64,000 bases of DNA, from the NCBI RefSeq assembly GCF_011927785.1, contig NZ_JAATJK010000001.1, forward strand, positions 1,116,001 to 1,180,000, in the 5' to 3' direction. Of this stretch, positions 16,208-24,329 are shown piece after piece. The notes below the pieces were generated by a model. The model worked only from the letters and a program-made list of their open reading frames with translations, made no database searches and was not told the DNA's origin. Position 1 is the first letter of the stretch, and every line of letters starts with the position of its first letter. A program made the translations under genes and the position numbers. This DNA is from Micromonospora profundi. Lineage in GTDB: Bacteria > Actinomycetota > Actinomycetes > Mycobacteriales > Micromonosporaceae.

Positions 16208-16243
16208 GAGTGCGGCCGGGGTCTATCCACCCCGGCCGCACTC
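16208..16243 (+). promoter_or_regulatory. Intercistronic hairpin between livK and livH
   Basis: Perfect 15-bp inverted repeat GAGTGCGGCCGGGGT / ACCCCGGCCGCACTC with a 6-nt loop, 13 bp past the livK stop and 18 bp before the livH start. It probably attenuates read-through or protects the livK 3' end, raising binding protein relative to permease. Confidence 0.7.
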
Positions 16244-16261
16244 GATTCAAGGAGACCCCCG

Positions 16262-17245
16262 GTGCATTTCGATGAACTGATCGGCCATTTCGGCCAGCAC
16301 ACGGTCGATGGCCTGTCCAAGGGCGCCATCTATGCCCTGATCGCCCTCGGCTACACCCTCGTCTATGGCGTCCTGCGCCTTATCAACTTCGCGCACTCCG
16401 AGGTCTTCATGGTCGGCACCTTCGCGGTGCTGATCCTCTGGAACCAGCTCGGGGTGGAAAATAACCCACCTATCGGCCAGGCGATCCTGCTCCTGGTGCT
16501 CGGTTTGGTCGTCGCGGCGGCCGCCTCCGGCGGCACAGCCCTGGCGCTGGAACGGATCGCGTACCGGCCGTTGCGGCGCAAGAACGCGCCGCCGCTGATC
16601 TTCCTGATCACCGCCATCGGTCTGTCGCTGGTCTTCGTGGAGCTCTTCGGGCAGGTGCTGCCCAAACTGTTCGGCAGCATGCTGCCGGATGTGTTCGGCC
16701 GGCCCCGGCAGATCATCGGTATGCCGACGATCATTCAGCAGGAAACCCTGTTCACCATCGGCAACACGGCGATCACGAACATCCAGCTGATCGTCTTCGT
16801 GTCGGCCGTGGTGATGATGGCGCTGCTGGACTGGTTCATCAACCGCACCCGGTACGGCCGTGGTGTGCGGGCGGTGGCGCAGAACCCGGAAACCGCCGCG
16901 CTGATGGGCGTCAACCAGGAGCGCGTGATCATGCTGATCTTCGTGATCGGTGGCATCATGGCCGGCGCCGCCGCTCTGCTGTGGAGCATGCGGTTCGGCT
17001 TCACGCAGAACAGCATCGGCTTCGTGCTCGGCCTCAAGGCGTTCACCGCAGCGGTGCTCGGCGGCATCGGTAACCTGCGCGGCGCGCTGCTGGGTGGCCT
17101 CTTCCTCGGCATCGTCGAGGTCTACGGCGCCACGCTCTTCGCGTCCAACTGGGAGGACGTCATCGCCTTCGTGGTGCTGATCGTGGTGCTGATGTTCCGG
17201 CCCACCGGTCTGTTGGGCGAGTCGCTCGGGAGGGCCCGCGCATGA
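16262..17245 (+). CDS. livH: Branched-chain amino-acid ABC transporter permease LivH
   Basis: 327 residues with about eight membrane segments. Signature LivH segments: VDGLSKGAIYALIALGYTLVYGVLRLINFAHSEVFMVG at the N-terminus, TRYGRGVRAVAQNPETAALMGVN (the cytoplasmic EAA-like loop contacting the ATPases) and GFVLGLKAFTAAVLGGIGNLRGALLGGLFLGI. Forms the heterodimeric channel with LivM. The GTG start at 16262 follows AAGGAGA. Its stop overlaps the livM ATG (ATGA). Confidence 0.95.
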   Translation: MHFDELIGHFGQHTVDGLSKGAIYALIALGYTLVYGVLRLINFAHSEVFMVGTFAVLILWNQLGVENNPPIGQAILLLVLGLVVAAAASGGTALALERIAYRPLRRKNAPPLIFLITAIGLSLVFVELFGQVLPKLFGSMLPDVFGRPRQIIGMPTIIQQETLFTIGNTAITNIQLIVFVSAVVMMALLDWFINRTRYGRGVRAVAQNPETAALMGVNQERVIMLIFVIGGIMAGAAALLWSMRFGFTQNSIGFVLGLKAFTAAVLGGIGNLRGALLGGLFLGIVEVYGATLFASNWEDVIAFVVLIVVLMFRPTGLLGESLGRARA

Positions 17246-18420
17246 TTGACAAGCTTCGCACCGCAGACCGCCGCCGGGTCGGTATTCTGAACTCGGTCGG
17301 CGACCGCTGGCAGGCACTGCCGAGGTGGCAGAAGGCCGTGGGCGTCGTCGCTCTGCTGGTCTTCCTCTACCACCTGCCGTACCTGGGCAAGCTGCCCGGT
17401 GGTCTCATGATCCCCGGTCTGAACAACCTGCGTACCGACTCGATCGAGGGCGGCAACAACTGGGCGGGCGTGCTCTTCGTCTGCGCCATCTACGTGCTCG
17501 TCGCGATCGGCCTGAACGTGGTGGTCGGCCTCGCCGGCCTCCTCGACCTGGGCTACATCGGCTTCTTCGCCATCGGCGCGTACAGCGTGGCGCTGTTCGG
17601 TTCGGTGAACTCGCCGGTGGTCAAGTGGATCCAGCAGGAGTTCGACCTGCCGCCGACCTGGGCGGTGACCTGGGGCATCTGTCTCCTGCTCGCGATCGTG
17701 CTGACGATGATCTCCGGGGTGATCCTGGGCTGGCCGACGCTTCGGCTGCGCGGTGACTACCTCGCCATCGTGACGCTCGGCTTCGGTGAGATCATCCGGA
17801 TCGTGGCCCGCAACGCCACTGGGGTCACCAACGGCCCGGTCGGTATCTCGGCCATTCCCGGTCCGGAGGGTCCGCCCTCGGCGGACAACAAGGTCTTCGG
17901 TCTGATCGACGCGAAGCCCTGGTACTGGCTGGCGATCACGTTCGTGCTGCTTATGGTGGTCCTGGTCCGCCGGTTGGAGCACAGCCGGGTCGGCCGGGCG
18001 TGGCTGGCGGTCCGTGAGGACGAGGACGCCGCCGCGGTGATGGGCGTGTACCCGTTCAAGTTCAAGCTCTGGGCGTTCGCCATGGGTGCGGCGCTCGGTG
18101 GCCTGTCGGGCTTCCTCTTCGGCAGCCGGAACGCGTTCATCGACCCGACACAGTTCAACGCGAACCTGTCCATCCTCTTCGTCGCCATGGTCGTGGTCGG
18201 CGGTTCCGGCAACATGATCGGCGTCTCGCTCGGCGCCGTGCTGTTGGCGTACCTGCCGGAGCGGTTCCGCGACTTCGCCGACTACCGGTGGCTGGTCTTC
18301 GGCCTGGCCATGGTGCTGGTGATGATCCTGCGTCCGCAGGGTCTGATCCCCAGCCGGCGGCGAGCCCGCGAGTTGAAGGATCGCGCGGCGGAGGCAGAGG
18401 AGGCGCCCGCTCATGTCTGA
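17242..18420 (+). CDS. livM: Branched-chain amino-acid ABC transporter permease LivM
   Basis: 392 residues. A cytoplasmic N-terminal extension of about 35 residues precedes the membrane domain: YVLVAIGLNVVVGLAGLLDLGYIGFFAIGAYS, LRGDYLAIVTLGFGEIIRIVARN, HSRVGRAWLAVREDEDAAAVMGV (ATPase-contact loop) and LFVAMVVVGGSGNMIGVSLGAVLL are LivM hallmarks. Overlaps livH by 4 nt and livG by 8 nt, so the four-gene downstream block is tightly coupled. Confidence 0.95.
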   Translation: MIDKLRTADRRRVGILNSVGDRWQALPRWQKAVGVVALLVFLYHLPYLGKLPGGLMIPGLNNLRTDSIEGGNNWAGVLFVCAIYVLVAIGLNVVVGLAGLLDLGYIGFFAIGAYSVALFGSVNSPVVKWIQQEFDLPPTWAVTWGICLLLAIVLTMISGVILGWPTLRLRGDYLAIVTLGFGEIIRIVARNATGVTNGPVGISAIPGPEGPPSADNKVFGLIDAKPWYWLAITFVLLMVVLVRRLEHSRVGRAWLAVREDEDAAAVMGVYPFKFKLWAFAMGAALGGLSGFLFGSRNAFIDPTQFNANLSILFVAMVVVGGSGNMIGVSLGAVLLAYLPERFRDFADYRWLVFGLAMVLVMILRPQGLIPSRRRARELKDRAAEAEEAPAHV

Positions 18421-19354
18421 CCAGCCCACCAGCACTGCGACGCCGAAGATCCCGACTCAACCGGGGCCGCGGCAGGTGCTTCTCGAAGTTGACGACGTCA
18501 CGCTCCGCTTCGGCGGCGTGGTCGCCCTCGACAAGATCAATTTCCAGATCTACGAGGGTGAGATCCTCGGTCTCATCGGGCCGAACGGCGCCGGCAAGAC
18601 CACCAGCTTCAACGTGATGACGGGGGTCTACAAGCCGACCTCCGGTGCGGTCCGGTTCCGTGGCCAGAAGGTGACCGGCCGCAAGCCGCACCAGATCAGC
18701 CAGCTCGGCATCTCCCGGACGTTCCAGAACATCCGTCTCTTCCCGGAGATGACGGCGTTGGAGAACGTCATGGTCGGCACGGACTCCCGGCACAAGACAA
18801 GCGTGCCCGGGGCGCTCTTCCGGTTCCCCCGGAAGAAGGCTAAGCCGCACGAGTTGCCGCAGGTGACCGCCGAGTCGGGCATCCAGCGGACGTGGCAGGA
18901 GACACGCCGGACGTTCGCCAAGACGTTCGGTCTGTCCCGGCACATCCTGGAGGAGCGGGCGGCCGAGGCCAAGGCGCTGGAGCTGCTGCGCTTCGTCGGG
19001 ATCGCCGACCGGGCCAACGACGAGGCACGCAACCTCCCGTACGGCTACCAGCGTCGGTTGGAGATCGCCCGTGCGATGGCCACCGAGCCGAAGCTGATCT
19101 GCCTGGACGAGCCGGCCGCCGGCTTCAACCCGGCGGAGAAGGAGGAGCTTCTCACCCTGATCCGGAAGATCCGCGACATGGGCCTGACCGTGCTGCTCAT
19201 CGAGCACGACATGCGGCTGGTCATGGGGGTCACCGACCGGATCGTGGTGTTGGAGTTCGGCCGCAAGATCGCCGAGGGTGCGCCCGCGGAGGTCAGCCGC
19301 GATCCGAAGGTGATCGCCGCGTACCTGGGGGAGTCCGCCGATGACGCTGCTTGA
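18413..19354 (+). CDS. livG: Branched-chain amino-acid ABC transporter ATP-binding protein LivG
   Basis: 313 residues, cytoplasmic ATPase. Walker A IGPNGAGKTTSFNVMTG, Q-loop FQNIRLFPEMTALENVMVG, Walker B LICLDEPAAGFNPAEKEEL, and H-loop LLIEHDMRLVMGVTDRIVVLEFG are seen. The signature region reads NLPYGYQRRLEIARAMA in place of LSGGQ, as is usual in LivG. An insertion of about 45 residues after the Q-loop (PRKKAKPHELPQVTAESGI and following) makes it longer than E. coli LivG (255). Overlaps livF by 14 nt. Confidence 0.94.
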   Translation: MSDQPTSTATPKIPTQPGPRQVLLEVDDVTLRFGGVVALDKINFQIYEGEILGLIGPNGAGKTTSFNVMTGVYKPTSGAVRFRGQKVTGRKPHQISQLGISRTFQNIRLFPEMTALENVMVGTDSRHKTSVPGALFRFPRKKAKPHELPQVTAESGIQRTWQETRRTFAKTFGLSRHILEERAAEAKALELLRFVGIADRANDEARNLPYGYQRRLEIARAMATEPKLICLDEPAAGFNPAEKEELLTLIRKIRDMGLTVLLIEHDMRLVMGVTDRIVVLEFGRKIAEGAPAEVSRDPKVIAAYLGESADDAA

Positions 19355-20054
19355 TCTCGAGAATGTCTCCGTCGCCTACGGCCGGATCGAGGCGCTGCAC
19401 GGCATCAGCCTGAGCGTCAACGAGGGTGAGGTGGTGGCACTGATCGGCGCGAACGGCGCCGGTAAGACCACCACCATGCGGGCCATCTCCGGGACCCGGG
19501 CGCTGGCCGGCGGAAAGATCACCTTCAACGGCGAGGACATCAGCAAGCTCCGGGCCGACCTGCGGGTCGTCCGGGGGTTGTGCCAGTCCCCGGAGGGCCG
19601 GCAGATCTTCCCAGGTATGACGGTCATGGAGAACCTGGACATGGGGGCGTACACCCGGCGGGACTCCGCCGGCATCGCCGCCGACCTGGACCGGGTGATG
19701 ACCCTCTTCCCGCGGCTGCGCGAGCGGCGCAAGCAGGCTGGCGGCACCCTGTCCGGCGGCGAGCAGCAGATGCTCGCTGTCGGTCGGGCGCTGATGAGCC
19801 GGCCGAAGCTGCTGCTGCTCGACGAGCCGTCGATGGGTCTGGCTCCGCTGGTGATCCGGCAGATCTTCGACATCATCACGGAGATCAACCAGCAGGGCAC
19901 CACGATCCTGCTGGTGGAGCAGAACGCCCAGCAGGCGCTCTCCCGGGCGCACCGGGGCTACGTGTTGGAGACCGGCCGGATCGTGAAGGAGGGGTCCGGT
20001 CAGGACCTCCTGCATGACCCGTCGATCAAGGAGGCGTACCTCGGCGTGGCCTGA
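19341..20054 (+). CDS. livF: Branched-chain amino-acid ABC transporter ATP-binding protein LivF
   Basis: 237 residues, the usual LivF size. Walker A IGANGAGKTTTMRAISG, Q-loop LCQSPEGRQIFPGMTVMENLDMGAY, ABC signature LSGGEQQMLAVGRALM, Walker B LLLLDEPSMGLAPLVI, and H-loop LVEQNAQQALSRAHRGYVLETG. Pairs with LivG to power the LivHM permease. The last gene of the operon; a two-tier hairpin follows 16 bp after the stop. Confidence 0.95.
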   Translation: MTLLDLENVSVAYGRIEALHGISLSVNEGEVVALIGANGAGKTTTMRAISGTRALAGGKITFNGEDISKLRADLRVVRGLCQSPEGRQIFPGMTVMENLDMGAYTRRDSAGIAADLDRVMTLFPRLRERRKQAGGTLSGGEQQMLAVGRALMSRPKLLLLDEPSMGLAPLVIRQIFDIITEINQQGTTILLVEQNAQQALSRAHRGYVLETGRIVKEGSGQDLLHDPSIKEAYLGVA

Positions 20055-20070
20055 GCCATCCCGTCTGGCG

Positions 20071-20100
20071 GCCGGCTGTCCCCACACGGGGGTAGCCGGC
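20071..20100 (+). terminator. Terminator of the liv operon
   Basis: Hairpin with outer arms GCCGGCT/AGCCGGC, symmetric GT/GT internal loop and inner CCCC-acac-GGGG stem, 16 bp after livF. It is the first copy of a ~45-bp tandem repeat (see 20071-20170). Confidence 0.7.
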
Positions 20101-20170
20101 CGCCGGCGTTGGAAGGCCGGCTGTCCTCACACGAGGTAGTCAGCCGTCGGCGTTGGCGGGCCGGCTGTCC
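20071..20170. repeat. Imperfect ~45-bp tandem repeat between livF and polA
   Basis: A unit starting GCCGGCTGTCC and ending GCCGGCGTTGG occurs at 20071-20112 and again, diverged, at 20115-20157, with a third start GCCGGCTGTCC at 20160-20170. Each full unit folds as a hairpin. Probably a duplicated terminator. Confidence 0.6.
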
Positions 20171-20223
20171 GTTTTCGCGGCGGTCGCGCGGTGCCGCCAC
20201 CCGGGGATGTCGGTGCGACGGAC

Positions 20224-20229
20224 TAGAGT
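20224..20229 (+). promoter_or_regulatory. -10 element of polA, leaderless start
   Basis: TAGAGT followed by exactly 7 nt and the GTG start at 20237. This matches the leaderless pattern seen at many genes in this window; no Shine-Dalgarno is present. Confidence 0.55.
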
Positions 20230-20236
20230 CGCTGCC

Positions 20237-22936
20237 GTGACAGCTACGACGCCGCGCCTGCTCCTCGTCGACGGACATTCCATGGCATACCGGGCCTTCT
20301 TCGCCCTGCCCGTGGAAAACTTCTCCACCACGACGGGTCAGCCGACCAACGCGGTCTACGGCTTCACGTCGATGCTGATCAACGTGCTGCGCGACGAGCA
20401 GCCCACCCACATCGTCGTCGCCTTCGACGTCTCCCGCCGCTCCTTCCGCACCGACAAGTACGCGGAGTACAAGGCCGGCCGCAGCGAGACGCCCACCGAC
20501 TTCAAGGGCCAGGTAAGCCTCGTCAAGGAGGTCCTGGCCGCGCTCCAGATCCCGGTGGTGGAGAAGGAGGGCTTCGAGGCCGACGACGTCATCGCCACGC
20601 TCGCCTGCCAGGCCCGCGACCAGGGCATGTCGGTGCTGATCAGCAGCGGCGACCGGGACGCGTTCCAACTCGTCGACGACCAGATCACAGTCCTCTACCC
20701 GCGCAAGGGCGTCTCCGACCTGGCCCGGATGGACCCGGCGGCGATCGAGGCGAAGTACGGCGTCGGGCCGGCGCAATACCGGGATCTGGCCGCACTTGTC
20801 GGCGAGACCAGCGACAACCTGCCCGGCATCCCCGGTGTCGGCCCGAAGACCGCCGCCAAGTGGATCACCACGTACGGCGGGGTGGAGGGCGTGATCGCCC
20901 GCGCCGACGAGATCAAGGGCAAGGCCGGCGACAGCCTGCGCGAGCGGCTCGCCGACGTGATCCGCAACTACGAGATCAACCGGCTCGTGTCCGATCTGGA
21001 GCTGCCGCTGCGCCCGGAGGACACCCGCTGGACCGGTTGGGACCGCGAGGCGGTGCACCAGGTCTTCGACACCCTTGAGTTCCGCATCCTGCGTGACCGG
21101 CTCTACCAGTACCTCGAGGCCGTCGAGCCGGAGGCCGAGTCCGGCTTCGACCTCACCGGCGAGGTGCTCACGGTGCCGGGGGCGCTGAGCGCCTGGCTGG
21201 GCACCCACACCCCGGCCGGCACCTCGGTCGGGTTGGCCGTCAAGCTCGACACCGGCCCCAACCGCCGGCACACCGCCTCGATCACCGGCCTGGCGTTGGC
21301 CACCGCCGGTGGCGCTGCCGCCTGGGTCGACCCGGCGCAGCTCGACCCGGCCGACGAGAGCGCGCTGGCCGCCTGGCTGGCCGACCCGCAGCGACCGAAG
21401 GTGCTGCACGACAGCAAGCCGGCAGTGCTGGCCTGCTCCGCGCACGGCTGGGAGTTGGCCGGCATCGTCCGCGACACCCAGATCGCGGCATACCTGGCCC
21501 GTCCCGACCAGCGCTCCTATGACCTGACCGACCTGGCGCTGCGCTACCTGCACCGTGAGCTGCGGGTGGACGTGCCGGAGACCGGCCAACTCACCCTCGA
21601 CGGGCTGGGCGACGAGGGCGTGGCCGAGCAGAACCTCATGCTCCAGGCGCGGGCCACCCTCGACCTCGCCGACGCGATCGACGCCGAGCTGTCCCGCGAC
21701 GGCGAGCAGTCCGCCCGCCTGATGGCCGGGGTGGAGCTGCCTCTGATGCGGGTCCTCGCCGGCATGGAACGCACCGGCATCGCCGCCGACACCCACTACC
21801 TGTCCGAATTGGAGGCGCACTTCGCGGCAGAGGTGAAGGCCGCCGCGCAGGGCGCGTACGAGGCGGTGGGCCGGGAGTTCAACCTCGGCTCGCCCAAGCA
21901 GTTGCAGGAGATCCTCTTCACCGAGCTGGGCCTGCCCAAGACCAAGAAGATCAAGACGGGCTACACCACCGACGCCGACGCGCTCCAGTGGCTCTACGCC
22001 CAGCAGCCGCACCCGGTGCTGGCCCACCTGCTGCGCCACCGGGACGTGGCCAAGCTCAAGTCGACAGTGGACGGCCTGCTGAAGTCCGTCTCCGACGACG
22101 GCCGGATCCACACCACCTTCAACCAGACGGTGGCGGCCACCGGGCGGCTCTCGTCCACCGAGCCCAACCTGCAGAACATCCCCATCCGCACCGAGGAGGG
22201 CCGGCGCATCCGTCGCGCCTTCGTCGTGGGGGAGGGCTACGAGTGCCTGCTCACCGCCGACTACAGCCAGATCGAAATGCGGATCATGGCGCACCTCTCG
22301 TCGGACGACGCGCTCATCGACGCGTTCAACTCCGGCGCCGACTTCCACGCGGCCACGGCCTCGTCGGTCTTCGGAGTGCCGGTCGACGAGGTCACCCCCG
22401 ACCAGCGCCGCAAGATCAAGGCAATGAACTACGGCCTGGCGTACGGGCTGAGCGCGTTCGGGCTGTCCCAGCAGCTCAATATCGGCACCGAAGAAGCGCG
22501 CGGGCTCATGGAAAACTACTTCGCCGGCTTCGGCGGAGTGCGCGACTACCTGCACCAGGTCGTTGCCCGCGCCCGCCAGGACGGCTACACCTCGACAATC
22601 CTCGGTCGCCGCCGCTACCTGCCCGACCTCGTCAGCGACAACCGGCAGCGCCGCGACATCGCCGAGCGGATGGCCCTCAACGCCCCGATCCAGGGCTCCG
22701 CGGCCGACATCATCAAGGTGGCGATGCTGCACGTCGACACCGCGCTGAACGACGCAGGCCTGCGCTCCCGCATGCTGCTGCAGGTGCACGACGAACTGGT
22801 CTTCGAGGTCGCCCCCGGCGAGCGCGAGGCACTGGAGGCGCTGGTCCGGCGCGAGATGGGCGAGGCGTACCCGCTGTCGGTGCCGCTTGAGGTTTCGGTG
22901 GGCGAGGGGCGGGACTGGAACAGCGCTGATCACTGA
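20237..22936 (+). CDS. polA: DNA polymerase I
   Basis: 899 residues. N-terminal 5'-nuclease domain (about 1-300: LLLVDGHSMAYRAFFALP, FDVSRRSFRTDKYAEYKAGR, GFEADDVIATLA, SSGDRDAFQLV, ETSDNLPGIPGVGPKTAAKW); a central 3'-5' exonuclease-like domain lacking the acidic catalytic residues (GLAVKLDTGPNRRH), as in other actinobacterial PolA, so without proofreading; and a complete family A polymerase domain (motif A LLTADYSQIEMRIMAHLS, motif B RRKIKAMNYGLAYGLSAFGLSQ, motif C LLQVHDELVFEV). It fills gaps after UvrABC excision and processes Okazaki fragments; uvrB, uvrA and uvrC are also in this window. The GTG start follows a -10 by 7 nt. Confidence 0.97.
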   Translation: MTATTPRLLLVDGHSMAYRAFFALPVENFSTTTGQPTNAVYGFTSMLINVLRDEQPTHIVVAFDVSRRSFRTDKYAEYKAGRSETPTDFKGQVSLVKEVLAALQIPVVEKEGFEADDVIATLACQARDQGMSVLISSGDRDAFQLVDDQITVLYPRKGVSDLARMDPAAIEAKYGVGPAQYRDLAALVGETSDNLPGIPGVGPKTAAKWITTYGGVEGVIARADEIKGKAGDSLRERLADVIRNYEINRLVSDLELPLRPEDTRWTGWDREAVHQVFDTLEFRILRDRLYQYLEAVEPEAESGFDLTGEVLTVPGALSAWLGTHTPAGTSVGLAVKLDTGPNRRHTASITGLALATAGGAAAWVDPAQLDPADESALAAWLADPQRPKVLHDSKPAVLACSAHGWELAGIVRDTQIAAYLARPDQRSYDLTDLALRYLHRELRVDVPETGQLTLDGLGDEGVAEQNLMLQARATLDLADAIDAELSRDGEQSARLMAGVELPLMRVLAGMERTGIAADTHYLSELEAHFAAEVKAAAQGAYEAVGREFNLGSPKQLQEILFTELGLPKTKKIKTGYTTDADALQWLYAQQPHPVLAHLLRHRDVAKLKSTVDGLLKSVSDDGRIHTTFNQTVAATGRLSSTEPNLQNIPIRTEEGRRIRRAFVVGEGYECLLTADYSQIEMRIMAHLSSDDALIDAFNSGADFHAATASSVFGVPVDEVTPDQRRKIKAMNYGLAYGLSAFGLSQQLNIGTEEARGLMENYFAGFGGVRDYLHQVVARARQDGYTSTILGRRRYLPDLVSDNRQRRDIAERMALNAPIQGSAADIIKVAMLHVDTALNDAGLRSRMLLQVHDELVFEVAPGEREALEALVRREMGEAYPLSVPLEVSVGEGRDWNSADH

Positions 22937-22980
22937 TCTTGTCTGTTGCGGGTCCGGCTCTTTCCCCGTGTTGCGGTTGT

Positions 22981-23054
22981 GGGTTCCGGGGCAGCCCGAC
23001 CCGCTCCGGGCGGTCAGGCTTGATCCCTGCGCGGGTCGGGCTGCCCCGGAACCC
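22981..23054. repeat. Long perfect inverted repeat after polA
   Basis: 24-bp perfect arms (22981-23004 and 23031-23054; the left arm begins GGGTTCCGGGGCAGCCCGAC) with a 26-nt loop, 44 bp past the polA stop. It can serve as terminator for polA, but the arms are longer than a normal terminator and resemble other long palindromes in this window. A 13-bp direct repeat CTGTGCTCCTGGG follows at 23115-23127 and 23131-23143. Confidence 0.75.
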
Positions 23055-23176
23055 CGACCGGGTCATCCTGGTCGCTTGCCGGCAGCCTGCACCCGGTGGT
23101 CTGAGCCTGCGTTGCTGTGCTCCTGGGCTACTGTGCTCCTGGGGTTGATCTTTGTGGGGCGGGACGCTTCGGGTTG

Positions 23177-23527
23177 TTACTTGAGGGGGTCGTGGCCCCA
23201 GTTCATCAGGGACCAGCGCCACTTCGTGTCGCGGACGTCGCCGGAGGGGCGCTGGGCCATGTGCCGACGGACGTAGCCGACCACCTTGCGCATGTGTTTG
23301 TAGTCGCCCTCGGACAGGTCCGCGCGCTTGCGACGCAACAGGTTGACGATCTTCCGTCCCGAGTCGTGCCCGACTGACTCGCCGCCACCGGACTGGCCGC
23401 CCTTGTGCCAGCCGACGTGCTTCGACTCGTCCGTCTCCAGCCAACTGGACAGCTCGCCGGGCTTCATGTTCACCGCCTCGGTGAACTCCCGGTAGATGTC
23501 CCGGCCCGGATCGTCGGCCCTGCTCAT
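23177..23527 (-). CDS. DUF3140 family protein
   Basis: 116 residues, highly charged, no membrane segment. The sequence (IYREFTEAVNMKPGELSSWL, ETDESKHVGWHKGG, GGGESVGHDSGRKIVNLLRRKRADLSEGDYKHMRKVVGYVRRHMAQRPSGDVRDTKWRWSLMNWGHDPLK) matches the DUF3140 family, an actinobacterial small protein of unknown role. The conserved GHDSGRKIV and WRWSLMNWGHDP blocks are intact. Its ATG overlaps the stop of a 33-codon upstream frame by 4 nt (ATGA), so it looks like the second gene of a coupled pair whose first member has decayed. Confidence 0.85.
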   Translation of the reverse strand: MSRADDPGRDIYREFTEAVNMKPGELSSWLETDESKHVGWHKGGQSGGGESVGHDSGRKIVNLLRRKRADLSEGDYKHMRKVVGYVRRHMAQRPSGDVRDTKWRWSLMNWGHDPLK

Positions 23528-23625
23528 GACGCAGCTCGCTGATCTCCCGCGCCACGCCGTACGCGCGGCTGCCGTGGGCCGACCAGCGAGACACGGTCGC
23601 CCTCGTGGAAGGTCTGTTCGGCCAT
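23524..23625 (-). pseudogene. Remnant of a small DUF2945-like (TUDOR-type) gene
   Basis: A 33-residue frame starting MAEQTFHEGDRVS and ending with TGA inside the DUF3140 start (ATGA overlap). The first 13 residues look like the start of DUF2945 proteins (about 70 residues, F-x-x-GD-x-V). A +1 frame change after GDR gives RWSAHGSRAYGVAREI, which would continue that domain, but the rest of the domain is absent before DUF3140. Read as a frameshifted and deleted remnant that still supplies the translational coupling. Alternatively it is a genuine short leader peptide. The family match is from memory of the pattern only. Confidence 0.45.
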
Positions 23626-23671
23626 GGCCCTCGGCTACCCGACCCCGCCGGGGCGAAACGACCTGCGCGGA

Positions 23672-24274
23672 CTACGGCGTGATCTCGTTGATCGGCAGCT
23701 TGATCTCGAACGGCTCGGTCAGCTCGATCACGTCGGCGCCGTCGGCCGCCAGCTCGTACTGCCGCTCGCCGCCCGGCCCGACCCGGTCGCCGATCCGGTA
23801 CGCGTAGACGTGCAGGGGATCCTGCTCGATCCGCCAGTAGAAGGGGATGCCGGCGGCCGCGTACTCGCCGGGTTTGGCGAACCGGTCGATCCGCCGGGTG
23901 CCCGGCGAAACGATCTCCACGGCGAGGACGACGTCCTCCGAACGCAGCATTGACTGATCAGACGGCACGCCGGCGCGGTACAGCAGGACGTCCGGATGTC
24001 GGCTGGTGTTGAAACCGAGCCCGACGCCGACGGCCTGGGCGACCCGGAGGTTGCTGGGCGCGTGGGCTTGTAGCCACCGACGTACCAGGAATGAGATGTC
24101 CTGATGGCCCAGGGTGGGGGAAGGTGTCACCTGGATGACTCCATCGACGAGTTCGACGCGGGGGGCGTCATCCGGCAGGTCGAGCAGATCCTCGACCGTG
24201 TAGTCGGCGCGCTGCTGCCGCATCGGGTCCGGACACCAGGGGCCAGGTGGTGTCCGGATGGGCTCGGCGCTCAT
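23672..24274 (-). CDS. Uma2 family (DUF820) putative endonuclease
   Basis: 200 residues. Uma2/DUF820 proteins share the PD-(D/E)XK nuclease fold. Seen: YTVEDLLDLPDDAPRVELVDGVIQVTPSPTLGHQDI at the N-terminus, the core SRHPDVLLYRAG then EDVVLAVEIVSPGTRRIDRFAKPGEYAAAGIPFYWRIEQDP. The Asp of HPDVLL, the Glu of VEIVSP and the downstream Lys (FAKPGEYAAAGI) form the expected catalytic set. The family is abundant in actinobacteria and cyanobacteria, and its biological role is unknown. A TAGGCT -10 ends 6 nt before the ATG (leaderless). Confidence 0.88.
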   Translation of the reverse strand: MSAEPIRTPPGPWCPDPMRQQRADYTVEDLLDLPDDAPRVELVDGVIQVTPSPTLGHQDISFLVRRWLQAHAPSNLRVAQAVGVGLGFNTSRHPDVLLYRAGVPSDQSMLRSEDVVLAVEIVSPGTRRIDRFAKPGEYAAAGIPFYWRIEQDPLHVYAYRIGDRVGPGGERQYELAADGADVIELTEPFEIKLPINEITP

Positions 24275-24280
24275 GGGGCG

Positions 24281-24286
24281 AGCCTA
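24281..24286 (-). promoter_or_regulatory. -10 element of the Uma2 gene
   Basis: On the minus strand TAGGCT is followed by 6 nt and the ATG at 24274; no ribosome site lies between, so the transcript is probably leaderless. Confidence 0.45.
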
Positions 24287-24329
24287 CCGTCCATCGATCA
24301 GATGGGGTCGGACCGCGCGTGCGACGCCG

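Noticed and set aside
20000..22933. 977-codon frame antisense to polA
   Set aside because: Shadow frame; the translation is repetitive Val/Gly/Arg/His and mirrors polA codons.
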